From: Oceanicaulis sp.
GTDB lineage: Bacteria; Pseudomonadota; Alphaproteobacteria; Caulobacterales; Maricaulaceae
Assembly: GCA_007571185.1 (NCBI GenBank)
Contig: RKRX01000112.1
Location: 1-9,014, forward strand
DNA length: 9,014 nucleotides
Direction of reading: 5' to 3'
Below the pieces are notes generated by a model. That model was given only the letters and a program-made list of their open reading frames with translations. It ran no database searches and was not told the origin of the DNA. A program made the position numbers and the translations under genes. Numbering within the stretch: position 1 is the stretch's first letter; every line of letters begins with the position of its first letter. Below are positions 1 to 7,738 of the stretch, in pieces.

Positions 1-100
1 TTTCGGATTGATCGGGTATCTTCAGGTTTATGGGGTCTTGAGGACTCCGTAAAGATATGATAGGAGTCCCTAGGGAGAGTTTGGGGCCGCTGGCCATCTT
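1..100. other. Left edge with no recognisable gene
   Basis: No frame here gives a recognisable protein. The frame that later encodes the hsdR tail is interrupted by TAA at 50-52 and TAG at 71-73, so the missing front of hsdR is not simply continuing off the window in that frame. Two reverse-strand frames stay open for about 30 codons but have no recognisable content. Two inverted repeats lie here and may mark the end of an insertion or a deletion scar; this is inference only. Confidence 0.5.
42..69. repeat. Perfect 7-bp inverted repeat, 14-bp loop
   Basis: GGACTCC at 42-48 is the exact reverse complement of GGAGTCC at 63-69. A second, overlapping pair is GTAAAGAT at 49-56 and ATCTTTAC at 96-103 (8 bp). 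There is no following T-run, so neither looks like a standard intrinsic terminator. Their position at the broken edge of hsdR makes a mobile-element end or recombination scar possible, but no known element is recognised. Confidence 0.4.
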
Positions 101-1087
101 TACAGCAGCAGCGGCATCGATCAGGCCGAAGCCGTATTGGTGATGCAGGAGAAGGACGAGATCTGCTGCGACCTGTTCCATGGTTTCGATTACGCGAGTT
201 GGATCGACGGAACGCCAGGCCAGCGGCTTTCTCTGTTGCCTGCCGCGCAGGAGCATATCCTGGCGCAGGAGGACGGCAAGGACCGCTGTCTCCGGGCGGT
301 ACGTGAGCTTTCCCAGGCGTTCGCGCTCGCGGTCCCCCACGACGAGGCGCTCCGCATCCGCGACGATGTTGCGTTCTTTCAGGCGGTGCGGTCGGTGCTC
401 GCAAAGCGTGCAGACAGCGAGACGCGAACGAAGGAAGACTTGGACGGCGCCATCCGACAGATCGTCTCGAAAGTGGTAGCTTCGGAAGGAATCCTCGACA
501 TCTTCACGGCCGCGGGGCTGAAAAAGCCGGACATCTCCATTCTGTCGGAGGAGTTTCTCGCCGAGGTGCGGGGCATGTCCCGGCGCAACCTCGCGGTTGA
601 GTTGCTGCAGAAGCTGTTGAACGGCGAACTTGCCCAGCGCCGGCGGAAGAACGTGGTGCAGGCTCGGTCCTTCGCCGAAATGCTGGAGCAGACCTTGCGG
701 CGCTACCGAAATCGCGCCGTCGAGGCCGCGCAGGTGATCGAGGAATTGATTGCGCTTGCCCGCGACTTGCGGGAGGCGAGCACCCGCGGCGAGACGTTGG
801 GATTGACCGAGGACGAACTCGCCTTCTACGACGCGCTGGAAATCAACGACAGTGCTGTTCAGGTGCTGGGCGACGAGACCTTGCGCGATATCGCCCGCAA
901 ATTGGTCGAGATCGTGCGTGGCAATGTCACCATCGACTGGACGCTGCGCGAAAACGTCCGCGCCAACCTGCGCCGACTGGTCAAGCACATCCTCCGCGAG
1001 CACGGCTACCCGCCCGACAAGCAGGAGAGAGCGACACGAACAGTGCTCGAACAGGCCGAAGCGTTGTCTGCAGGATGGGCCGTGTAA
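101..1087 (+). pseudogene. hsdR: Truncated hsdR: C-terminal third of type I restriction enzyme R subunit
   Basis: HsdR is the ATP-dependent translocase and endonuclease subunit of type I restriction-modification complexes and is usually about 1000 residues long. Only about the last 330 residues survive. They match the helical C-terminal region (DUF3387-like) that anchors HsdR to the methylase core. Visible family signatures include [45 protein letters not shown] and the normal ending [10 protein letters not shown]...LEQAE. The helicase and nuclease domains are absent. Homology begins at about 101, before the first in-frame ATG at 137, and in-frame stops lie at 50 and 71. The ATG at 137 has no ribosome binding site, so this is a relic rather than a working gene. 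The reading frame and C-terminus are undamaged, suggesting a fairly recent deletion or an insertion that split the gene. No hsdM or hsdS is in the window. Confidence 0.85.
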
Positions 1088-1114
1088 GTGCAGATCAAGT
1101 CTCGGTTTTTACAA

Positions 1115-1330
1115 ATGACAACCAAAATCTACATCGCCTGTGACACTCTCGATCGTCCGCACTGCACGATCCCCTCGCCCGGACAGGCCGGCGGAGATCA
1201 CAGTTTGATACATAAGGCTCAAGACAATCCCCAAAGCTTCTATCGTGTCATCAAGTGGAAACCCGCCAAAATGGATAAGGTCAACAAAATCATCAACGAC
1301 GCCAATGAACCCCAATACCCTATCCCTTAA
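1115..1330 (+). pseudogene. Probable decayed IS5-family transposase fragment
   Basis: The + frame reads TTKIYIACDTLDRPHCTIPSPGQAG, which resembles the IS5-type DDE transposase stretch 'TTKIHA..DA.G.P....L.PGQ.'. Later in the same frame, DKVNKIINDANEPQYPIP resembles the 'YDAD..R..I...GA.P.IP' stretch that normally follows further downstream. The spacing between the two is shorter than in intact transposases, and the catalytic 'ADKGYD' segment is not visible, so an internal deletion is likely. The N- and C-terminal parts are missing and no terminal inverted repeats were found. The open frame formally begins at a GTG at 1088, directly after the hsdR stop. The identification rests on short motif similarity and is only moderately secure; a chance open frame is the alternative. 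Confidence 0.45.
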
Positions 1331-1363
1331 CCCATTGATTCTATTCACAATGGCACTTTTGCG

Positions 1364-1369
1364 TATAAT
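1364..1369 (+). promoter_or_regulatory. Possible -10 box upstream of ftsY
   Basis: A perfect TATAAT lies about 170 bp before the ftsY start, in the gene-free stretch 1331-1541. No -35 element of good quality sits at the standard distance: TTCACA at 1344-1349 is only 14 bp away and TTGATT at 1335-1340 is 23 bp away. It could serve ftsY, which has lost any upstream operon partner, but this is a weak prediction. Confidence 0.3.
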
Positions 1370-1412
1370 TCCCCAAATAAGCGTATCCGTTAGCTAATGT
1401 TGGCCGATATTG

Positions 1413-1431
1413 AATCAGGCGGCGCCTGATT
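1413..1431. repeat. Perfect 8-bp hairpin in the ftsY leader
   Basis: AATCAGGC (1413-1420), a GGC spacer and GCCTGATT (1424-1431) form a perfect inverted repeat. As RNA it would fold into a tight hairpin with a three-base loop, extendable by two G-U pairs and one A-U pair. It lies about 110 bp before the ftsY start. It is not followed by a run of T, so an intrinsic terminator is unlikely. It could be an operator, an RNA structure in the leader, or a remnant of an upstream element. Confidence 0.55.
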
Positions 1432-1529
1432 TGAGAATCCCTCCACCTCCTATCTGGAAAAATCTTCTAGCGGGTTTATCACCGCGTTCATGATCGCTCA
1501 TGACGAGAAATCTTATTTGCAACACGACT

Positions 1530-1534
1530 GGAGA
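1530..1534 (+). promoter_or_regulatory. Ribosome binding site that favours the GTG start of ftsY
   Basis: GGAGA ends 7 nt before the GTG at 1542. The upstream in-frame ATG at 1500 has no Shine-Dalgarno sequence in front of it and an in-frame TGA lies at 1491-1493. The GTG reading gives [13 protein letters not shown], which resembles the usual FtsY N-terminus, whereas the ATG at 1500 would add 14 atypical residues. Confidence 0.7.
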
Positions 1535-1541
1535 CTGCCCG

Positions 1542-2819
1542 GTGAGCTGGTTCAAATTCAATTTCGGCAAGAAGAAGAAGCAAAATGCTTCCACCTTGCC
1601 CGCTGAAGAGAATGTATCGTCCGCAGATGGTAAGGAGGCGCCGGGCCTTGAAGTCGGTTGCAGCCACACTCCCGGCAGTGTGTCGGTACACGCTGAACCC
1701 TTTCAGGCGAACAGGGAACCTTCTTCGGGCGCCCGGGAATCAACCGAGCTTTCCAGACTGAAATCAGAAACAGAGGGAGAAGTTGTAACCGGATCTGTGG
1801 ATGAAGGCCAGGGTTCAGATACCCCGGAGATAGAACCCGAGCAGATACAGGACAAGAAGAAAGGATTCTTCACCCGTCTGGCGGTGGGTCTACGCAAATC
1901 TTCTTCCCGTCTCAGTGAGGGGTTAAGTGCGCTGTTCACCGAGCGCAGGCTTGACCGAGCGGCACTTGATGAACTTGAGGATGTGCTGATTGCAGCCGAT
2001 ATTGGCGCCATGACAGCGGCTAGGGTGCTCGACAGACTCGCGAGGGATCGGTTTGACAGGAATGTCACCGATCTGGAAATCCGCGAAGCCCTCGCCGGGG
2101 TGGTGACCGAGACCTTGCAGCCCTGTGAACAACCGCTGGACATGACTTGTGGCGATCCGTGCGTGGTGTTGTTTGTGGGTGTGAACGGGTCGGGCAAGAC
2201 CACCACTCTGGGCAAGCTCGCGGTGAAAATGACCCGGGAAGGCGCCGATGTGGTCACCGTTGCCGGCGATACTTTCCGGGCGGCAGCGATGGAACAGCTT
2301 CAGATCTGGTCAGAACGGGCCGGGGCGCAGTTTCTCTCCCGCGATCTGGGGGCGGATGCCGCCGGGTTGGCCTTTGACGCTGTCAAGCAGGGCCGTGCCG
2401 GGGGCGCGGATGCAGTGCTGATCGACACCGCCGGGCGCTTGCAAAACAAGGCCGAGCTGATGGACGAATTAAGAAAAATCGTCCGGGTGATCAGAAAGGT
2501 TGACGACACCGCCCCCCATCATGTTTTGCTAGTGCTCGACGGCACGGTGGGTTCAAACGCCCTGAGCCAGGCTGAAGCCTTTATGGAAGCCGCTGCCGTC
2601 ACCGGCGTCATCATGACCAAGCTTGATGGCACGGCAAAGGGGGGAGCGCTGGTTCAGGTGGCGGAAAAGTTCAAACTTCCCATCCACTTTATCGGCATAG
2701 GCGAAGGCGAAGCCGACCTGCAAGGCTTTGTCGCCCAAGACTTCGCCCGGGCTCTGGCGGGGTTGGAAGCTCACGGCGAACAGGTCATAGGCGAGGACGA
2801 TCAACATCATCGGGTTTGA
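1542..2819 (+). CDS. ftsY: Signal recognition particle receptor GTPase FtsY
   Basis: FtsY docks the Ffh-RNA-ribosome complex at the inner membrane and delivers nascent membrane proteins to the Sec translocon, with GTP hydrolysis in both partners. Read from the GTG, the protein has 425 residues. Residues 1 to about 105 form a charged, acidic A domain that begins with a basic stretch. About 110-190 is the helical N domain. The G domain follows with a P-loop [10 protein letters not shown] at about 213, [11 protein letters not shown] at 243, DTAGR at 295, [10 protein letters not shown] at 359 and [12 protein letters not shown] at 385. All are intact, so the gene looks functional. Conserved sequence ends near 'ALAGLE' (2768); the last 16 residues ([16 protein letters not shown]) are an unusual extension lying over the overlap with the convergent zorD. 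Its usual alphaproteobacterial neighbours are not seen. Instead, remnants of restriction and transposase genes lie upstream and a Zorya island lies downstream. Confidence 0.97.
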   Translation: MSWFKFNFGKKKKQNASTLPAEENVSSADGKEAPGLEVGCSHTPGSVSVHAEPFQANREPSSGARESTELSRLKSETEGEVVTGSVDEGQGSDTPEIEPEQIQDKKKGFFTRLAVGLRKSSSRLSEGLSALFTERRLDRAALDELEDVLIAADIGAMTAARVLDRLARDRFDRNVTDLEIREALAGVVTETLQPCEQPLDMTCGDPCVVLFVGVNGSGKTTTLGKLAVKMTREGADVVTVAGDTFRAAAMEQLQIWSERAGAQFLSRDLGADAAGLAFDAVKQGRAGGADAVLIDTAGRLQNKAELMDELRKIVRVIRKVDDTAPHHVLLVLDGTVGSNALSQAEAFMEAAAVTGVIMTKLDGTAKGGALVQVAEKFKLPIHFIGIGEGEADLQGFVAQDFARALAGLEAHGEQVIGEDDQHHRV

Positions 2820-5800
2820 CGGTAATGTCCATCGACCAGTCAAATCTCTCGAAGGCGTCAAGACCACGGGAAACGAGATACTCACGGTTAAACATCTTGC
2901 CGTTATGTTCAAAATGGATCGTGAAAGACCTGTCGTGGAAATCTTGTTTTTTCGTTTTTCGACGCTCGGTGTAAAATATACGCTCTGGGTTTGAGAGCTT
3001 GGATTGATTCATTTGACACGCAACATTCGTGCGGAGTCTGTGTAGAGCATCCTGAAATGTTTCGAACTCGCGATCTTCAACCTGATTTGGAGGTTTGGAT
3101 ACGAGTTCCACTTTTTCGAGTGTATTGGCGCGTTTAGATAGCTCGAAGATAAGTCGACACAAAGCCGTCTGTCCATCGGACCTCCACATGGAGTAAGGAT
3201 CAATGAGTTTCAGGTGTTTTATCTGAACACCCTCAAGATCCCCGAATAGAGCCCTGTAGCAAGGTTTCTGCCCTTCTTTGTAGGTATAAGTACGAGTCAT
3301 AACAGGCTCCTGCCCCCTCACGCCCTCCACGTGCACTGTCGGCTCGTCCTCCGTCGCCATCCTGGTTTGATGACCGTCAGGAAAATCGGATGTTTCAGAT
3401 GCGACGGGTGCTTGCGTGAGCTGATCGAAAAGCGCCGATGCATCGGCATCGCGATCTTCAGGAGGCATCAACATTTTCCCGGCCAACGACCGCTTTTTGC
3501 GGAGCAGATCATCGAGTTTTTCATCAAAACTTGCGCCGTCCGCCCAACATGCAATCGGTAGGTAGACTGTGACATCCTTGTTTTGGCCAATTCGGAAAAC
3601 CCGGTCAGTGCTCTGATCTTCAACAGCGGGATTCCACCAACGGGACAAGTGGATGACATGATTTGCTGCGGTGATGGTGAGCCCGACGCCACCGGCTTTG
3701 GGCGACAGGATCAGGACACCGAAACCGGAAGGTCCAGATTGGAAACGGTCGACTATTTGCTGTCGCTTTCGCCCGGGAACCTTGCCGGAAATGCATTCAG
3801 GACGGCGCGCCAAACCGAATTTCTGCTGGATGTACTCCGCCAGAAATGACTGCATCTCAAGGTTTTCCACAAACACAAGCGCTTTCTCACGTTTGCTTTG
3901 TATCTGCTTGAGTGTGTCCACAGTTACGATCAGTCTGGCCGATTTGTTGATATAAGCCGCCATATCGGCATAACCGGTTTCTGGAGGCTCCGGGTGAAGA
4001 CAAACACTCTTTAGATCCTGGAGTGTTTTGAGCATGCCATCCCCGGGAGACATTGATGACCTGGCGGTTATTGCTGACCTGACGACGGATGCATAAGCGC
4101 GGGCTTGTACTTCCGACATTGGCTGAAGCAATTTTTTCTCCTCTTTTGCCGGGAGACCATCAAGTTCTGACGCTTTCAGGCGCCTTAATCCCACAGCGGG
4201 GCGTCCATTGGCGTCATTAAAGATAATACCGTGTAATTGTTCGAGTTTATCTGGAGACGTCGCCGGAAATTGTTTTTCGAAATCCCTGGAAGAACCAAGA
4301 AACCCCGGCCATAGCACATCCATAATTGACCAAAGATCCTGAAGCTGGTTTTCAACCGGGGTGCCGCTAAGCCCGATTTTGAAACCAGAGTTCAGAGTGC
4401 GTGCTGTACGGGACATCTGACTGGTGGGGTTTTTCAGCTTTTGCACCTCATCAAACACGATGGCGCCAAACCGTATTTTCGCGAAGCTGAAGTGGTAATC
4501 ACGCATGGTCTCATACGTGGTCAGAACAATCCCGGCCGCTTCCCAGTCACGGGTATCAAGCACCGTTCGCCCTAAAAGCGTTTCTGTCCCCCTATCGGCG
4601 TCATATCTCATCAACCCGAGTGCTCGACCGTAGGCTTTGACCACGACGCCAAGCGTGTCCGGTTGCAGATGTTTTTGAATTTCGGCCTTCCAGTTTTCGA
4701 GCAATCCGGTCGGTGCAACAATCAGGACAGGCGCAGCGTGCACGGGTGAGGTTTCACGCACCCAGGTGAGATAAGCAAGCGTTTGCAATGTTTTGCCCAG
4801 ACCCATGTCATCAGCGAGGAGGACTCCTGGCATGCCGGCGGTGAATGATCGAACCAGCCACTCAAAACCCTGCTTCTGATAAGACTTCAGCCTCGCTTTG
4901 ACCGAACCGGGAAGCTGTGGAGGAGTCTCCGATCCCTGCTCTGAAAGAAATGGTTTCTCGTAACCGACAACATCAAGATTTTCCGCAACGGTAAGAAAGT
5001 GTTTTATTGTTTCTGACGGTGCGTGCTTTTTGCTCAATCCTGGCAACGCCTGTTGGGCGCGATAACTTTCCAACTGAAGAGCCGCCAGATTGGCGAACGC
5101 TTCGCGGGTTGTTTTATTCACGGGGAACGTGTGACCTTCCCAGGAAAAGATCCCGTTACCTGCTTGAGCGGTCCCATCATAGGCTTTGAGTATATCTTCA
5201 ATCTGGTTAGGCGGGATTTCAATCGGATCCCTTCCACCCACCCGGACACCAAATCTCTCGGGTATCCATGTTTCGGGTGTCGATTTTATCCAGGGCGTGA
5301 CAGGTTTTCGCCAAACATCAATGCCTGTAACCCGGTCTGAGAACTGTTCCGTTTCGATAAACAGACCATCAATATCCACATGGCTCTCTTGGGCAACATT
5401 CGCCTTGATGAAGCCGGTGGGATTTGTAATGAATTGCTTTCTCGTCGCACTGTCTGCGCTAGCGGCTCTGCGGACCACCTTCATCGCTGCCAGAAGATCC
5501 GGTTCCAGAACGACAAAAGACCCGTCTTCCAGTGGATATGCGCGGCGCGCTTCCCGGTATCGGCGGAATCGATCTGTCGCAAAAATCCTTTGATGCCGAG
5601 GAGAGAGAAGAGAGGCCGCTGTCTCATCAACAAGAGCACCATCACTGACGTCGTCAACAATGTCTCGACCAAATAGAATCGGATCAAAATCAAGATCGTT
5701 ATCATTCACTCCCAGACGCAGTGAGAAAGCGGTCGCATGGTATATGGTGACCTGATTGAGATACTTATCAGCTTGTATGGAGGTGTCGATGTGCTGTCTC

Positions 5801-6303
5801 AGCAACCGAACGAGCGTCCCGTAAGCGGCCTCACGCTCATCCTCGCCCAATTCTACTGACAATATCGACGCCTGCTCGGCAATGTCGAAGTGCGGCTGGG
5901 GCACACGGTAGGACACTCCAGCGTTTTTGAGAAAAGCCCCCGTTTGATCCACCCGGACCGGCCTGCCGCCAGATTTGACCCAATGCGCCTTAACCCGAAA
6001 ATGGGGTGATTTGATCTCATCACGGCATTCAAGCCGAAGCGCAAACGGGCAGGCGGGAGGCAACCCCAAAGCTCTCGCATCACGCTCCGGGAGCTCGGAA
6101 ATACACCTGTGACTCAGAAAAAGTTCGGTCGATCGGAACTGAACGGCCTGATCGTCACAATTGGCAATATCCCTCAGGCGCGCAACCGCCCGCCGTAGAT
6201 CAGGCTTCTGGATATTCCATCGATCGACATCGCGCGGCGATCCGAGACCCCGTTTTTCCATGATGCGGACGCCGTCGACAATAGCTTCCCATTTCAGTTT
6301 CAT
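2785..6303 (-). CDS. zorD: ZorD, SNF2-type helicase/translocase effector of a type I Zorya system
   Basis: The protein has 1172 residues. Residues 1 to about 460 match no domain I recognise. A complete SNF2 helicase core spans about 463-945: Walker A DDMGLGKT at 498-505, motif Ia APTGLLENW at 530-538, Walker B DEVQ at 618-621, motif III SGTPVENQ at 646, motif V GGVGLTITAA at 871 and motif VI DQSTDRVFRIGQ at 896-907. After a variable linker (about 950-1000), residues about 1028-1165 resemble the MIT_C domain of MITD1: DPY at 1035, HDR at 1123 and RGLDAF at 1146-1151. In type I Zorya, ZorD is the cytoplasmic DNA-translocating effector that acts on phage DNA after the ZorAB motor is triggered. 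The ATG at 6303 has a strong ribosome binding site. The gene lies 28 bp after zorC, and its end overlaps the end of ftsY by 35 bp. The helicase assignment is certain; the ZorD assignment rests on the zorB-zorC context. Confidence 0.93.
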   Translation of the reverse strand: MKLKWEAIVDGVRIMEKRGLGSPRDVDRWNIQKPDLRRAVARLRDIANCDDQAVQFRSTELFLSHRCISELPERDARALGLPPACPFALRLECRDEIKSPHFRVKAHWVKSGGRPVRVDQTGAFLKNAGVSYRVPQPHFDIAEQASILSVELGEDEREAAYGTLVRLLRQHIDTSIQADKYLNQVTIYHATAFSLRLGVNDNDLDFDPILFGRDIVDDVSDGALVDETAASLLSPRHQRIFATDRFRRYREARRAYPLEDGSFVVLEPDLLAAMKVVRRAASADSATRKQFITNPTGFIKANVAQESHVDIDGLFIETEQFSDRVTGIDVWRKPVTPWIKSTPETWIPERFGVRVGGRDPIEIPPNQIEDILKAYDGTAQAGNGIFSWEGHTFPVNKTTREAFANLAALQLESYRAQQALPGLSKKHAPSETIKHFLTVAENLDVVGYEKPFLSEQGSETPPQLPGSVKARLKSYQKQGFEWLVRSFTAGMPGVLLADDMGLGKTLQTLAYLTWVRETSPVHAAPVLIVAPTGLLENWKAEIQKHLQPDTLGVVVKAYGRALGLMRYDADRGTETLLGRTVLDTRDWEAAGIVLTTYETMRDYHFSFAKIRFGAIVFDEVQKLKNPTSQMSRTARTLNSGFKIGLSGTPVENQLQDLWSIMDVLWPGFLGSSRDFEKQFPATSPDKLEQLHGIIFNDANGRPAVGLRRLKASELDGLPAKEEKKLLQPMSEVQARAYASVVRSAITARSSMSPGDGMLKTLQDLKSVCLHPEPPETGYADMAAYINKSARLIVTVDTLKQIQSKREKALVFVENLEMQSFLAEYIQQKFGLARRPECISGKVPGRKRQQIVDRFQSGPSGFGVLILSPKAGGVGLTITAANHVIHLSRWWNPAVEDQSTDRVFRIGQNKDVTVYLPIACWADGASFDEKLDDLLRKKRSLAGKMLMPPEDRDADASALFDQLTQAPVASETSDFPDGHQTRMATEDEPTVHVEGVRGQEPVMTRTYTYKEGQKPCYRALFGDLEGVQIKHLKLIDPYSMWRSDGQTALCRLIFELSKRANTLEKVELVSKPPNQVEDREFETFQDALHRLRTNVACQMNQSKLSNPERIFYTERRKTKKQDFHDRSFTIHFEHNGKMFNREYLVSRGLDAFERFDWSMDITVKPDDVDRPRL

Positions 6304-6305
6304 GT

Positions 6306-6318
6306 CCCCCTTCCTCCC
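6306..6318 (-). promoter_or_regulatory. Ribosome binding site of zorD
   Basis: On the minus strand GGGAGGAAGGGGG precedes the ATG at 6303, with two purine-rich Shine-Dalgarno candidates in tandem (GGGAGG, then GGGGG). It lies in the short gap between the zorC stop and the zorD start and supports both the start choice and translation from a shared transcript. Confidence 0.7.
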
Positions 6319-6331
6319 GGATTGGCTTTAC

Positions 6332-7729
6332 TTAATCTATCTGGAATCTGCTCACTCCGGTATACTCCTGAATCTGGCGCGCAACCTTGCGCTGCCATAT
6401 GTATTGCTCATCACCATAGTGGGCCGTCTCCCAGTCCTCGTTATTCCGCAATGCAAAGACTTCATATTCCTTATGGTACAAGACCGGCGCAGTCCCTCTC
6501 CGCGATAACCACATCCTGCACTTGCCCACATGGTTCCATTCCGCAATCGTAAGGTCACCGATCCTGAGCAGCAACACTGCATGGGTTGACAAAGCACCCG
6601 GTGTAGAGAACTGGGCGAATTGTAGAAAACTGTCATCACCGGTTTCCCTTGCTTGCCACTCTGCCAACTGGGCGCTCTTTGCACCGAATACAACCCAGAC
6701 CTCCTGTGCATCGCCAAGATACGCGGTCCAGAACCTGCGCCGGGATTGCCACATTCTGCGTTCATTGGGGCTGTTCATCGTTTCACTGACGATATCAAAG
6801 AACTGACGCATTGAGGCGGCGTTCATCCACCGGATAAAAACTTGTCGATCATCTTCATCCACGCCACGCCATTTGTTTTTTTCAATCCGAGGATCACCAA
6901 GCACCGTGAGAAACAGGTTCCGAATACGAGCCTGAAGTTCAGAACTAGGTTCTCGGTTTGATGAACGCCATGGGAAGAGGAGTCCATGTGCGAGTTGTTT
7001 TACTTTTTTCGGGAAAGCCAAAGCGAGGATATCTTTTCCTTGATCATATCCAGCATTCCAGTCCAGCAATTTATGAAATGAGGCTTCATCGGACCATGAT
7101 CTTGCTACCATCTCGCAGGCTTCTTCAAATGCAACTTCAACGAAAGCCGATGTGCTCAATCCTCCTTTGAAGCCAAGTTTGGCGAGCTGTTTGACAGCGT
7201 TTTCATTCGACGACATAATGATTTCAGCAAGTTGGTTAGGTCCTTCTTCACCAATAAACTGGTTTGATTGTGCGTGACGGAGTAAGTCTGGAGTAAAATG
7301 TTCCGGGCATTTTTGTAGTACTTTTGTCAATTTTTTGCAGTCTTCATTTTTATCTGTGTGATTAAAACCGAAAAAATAAGCTTGTGTTAAAGCTCGTAAT
7401 AGAGAGGTTGAAGAACGGTTTTCCACACGATCCAGAACAAAATCCAGAATTTTGGTGCTGGATACGAACATACCACTTTCTGTGTCCGTAAACAGATGAC
7501 GTGTGATAGTTTTGATTTCTCGTGTTGTGAGAAAGGGAGTGTATTCCCTTGAAAATCGGTCATGAATATCTGCGGCAAACACATTGATATCGGGGATATT
7601 CTCTTGCCCGGCTTGTTCCAGTTTTTCTGAAAGGATCACCAATGCATCGGGGAGTGCTGAGGGACGAAGTTCGACCGAGGCGCGCCGCCACCTGATCGAC
7701 ACCTCGTTCAGTTTATCCTTAAGGCTCAT
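6332..7729 (-). CDS. zorC: ZorC, EH-signature protein of a type I Zorya system
   Basis: ZorC is a cytoplasmic component of type I Zorya that works with ZorD on DNA after activation by the ZorAB motor. Read from the ATG at 7729, the protein has 465 residues. The N-terminal two thirds are helical and lack catalytic motifs I can name. The C-terminal third carries the EH_Signature pattern: RRFWTAYLG at about 331-339, then EWNHVGKCRMWL with E397 and H400, a PVLY..EY segment, and HYGDEQYIW with H437 and W445 near the end. An in-frame ATG nine codons upstream (7756) would lie inside zorB and has no ribosome binding site. The ATG at 7729 has GGGGGAAA in front and forms an ATGA overlap with the zorB stop, so it is preferred. 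The middle (about 7200-7520) is visibly T-rich, unlike its neighbours. There are no membrane segments or signal peptide. Confidence 0.88.
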   Translation of the reverse strand: MSLKDKLNEVSIRWRRASVELRPSALPDALVILSEKLEQAGQENIPDINVFAADIHDRFSREYTPFLTTREIKTITRHLFTDTESGMFVSSTKILDFVLDRVENRSSTSLLRALTQAYFFGFNHTDKNEDCKKLTKVLQKCPEHFTPDLLRHAQSNQFIGEEGPNQLAEIIMSSNENAVKQLAKLGFKGGLSTSAFVEVAFEEACEMVARSWSDEASFHKLLDWNAGYDQGKDILALAFPKKVKQLAHGLLFPWRSSNREPSSELQARIRNLFLTVLGDPRIEKNKWRGVDEDDRQVFIRWMNAASMRQFFDIVSETMNSPNERRMWQSRRRFWTAYLGDAQEVWVVFGAKSAQLAEWQARETGDDSFLQFAQFSTPGALSTHAVLLLRIGDLTIAEWNHVGKCRMWLSRRGTAPVLYHKEYEVFALRNNEDWETAHYGDEQYIWQRKVARQIQEYTGVSRFQID

Positions 7730-7738
7730 GTTTCCCCC
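7726..7738 (-). promoter_or_regulatory. zorB stop / zorC start ATGA overlap with ribosome binding site
   Basis: On the minus strand GGGGGAAAC is followed by ATGA. The ATG (7729-7727) starts zorC and the TGA (7728-7726) stops zorB. This arrangement implies translational coupling, keeping the membrane stator and the cytoplasmic effector in step. Confidence 0.75.

Noticed and set aside
1109..1348. A 79-residue minus-strand frame opposite the transposase-like fragment
   Set aside because: The plus-strand frame carries the IS5-like motifs; the minus frame is best explained as its mirror image.
1500..1541. ATG at 1500 as the ftsY start
   Set aside because: It has no ribosome binding site and adds 14 residues unlike other FtsY proteins; the GTG at 1542 has GGAGA at a 7-nt spacing.
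1703..2257. A 184-residue open frame on the minus strand opposite ftsY
   Set aside because: It lies entirely antisense to a certain gene, is low-complexity and serine-rich, and mirrors the codon bias of ftsY.
2769..2830. A shared intrinsic terminator between convergent ftsY and zorD
   Set aside because: No GC-rich stem followed by a T-run is visible on either strand at the overlap.
5007..5676. Several overlapping + strand open frames of 60-135 codons
   Set aside because: All are antisense to the conserved zorD reading frame and show no recognisable motifs.
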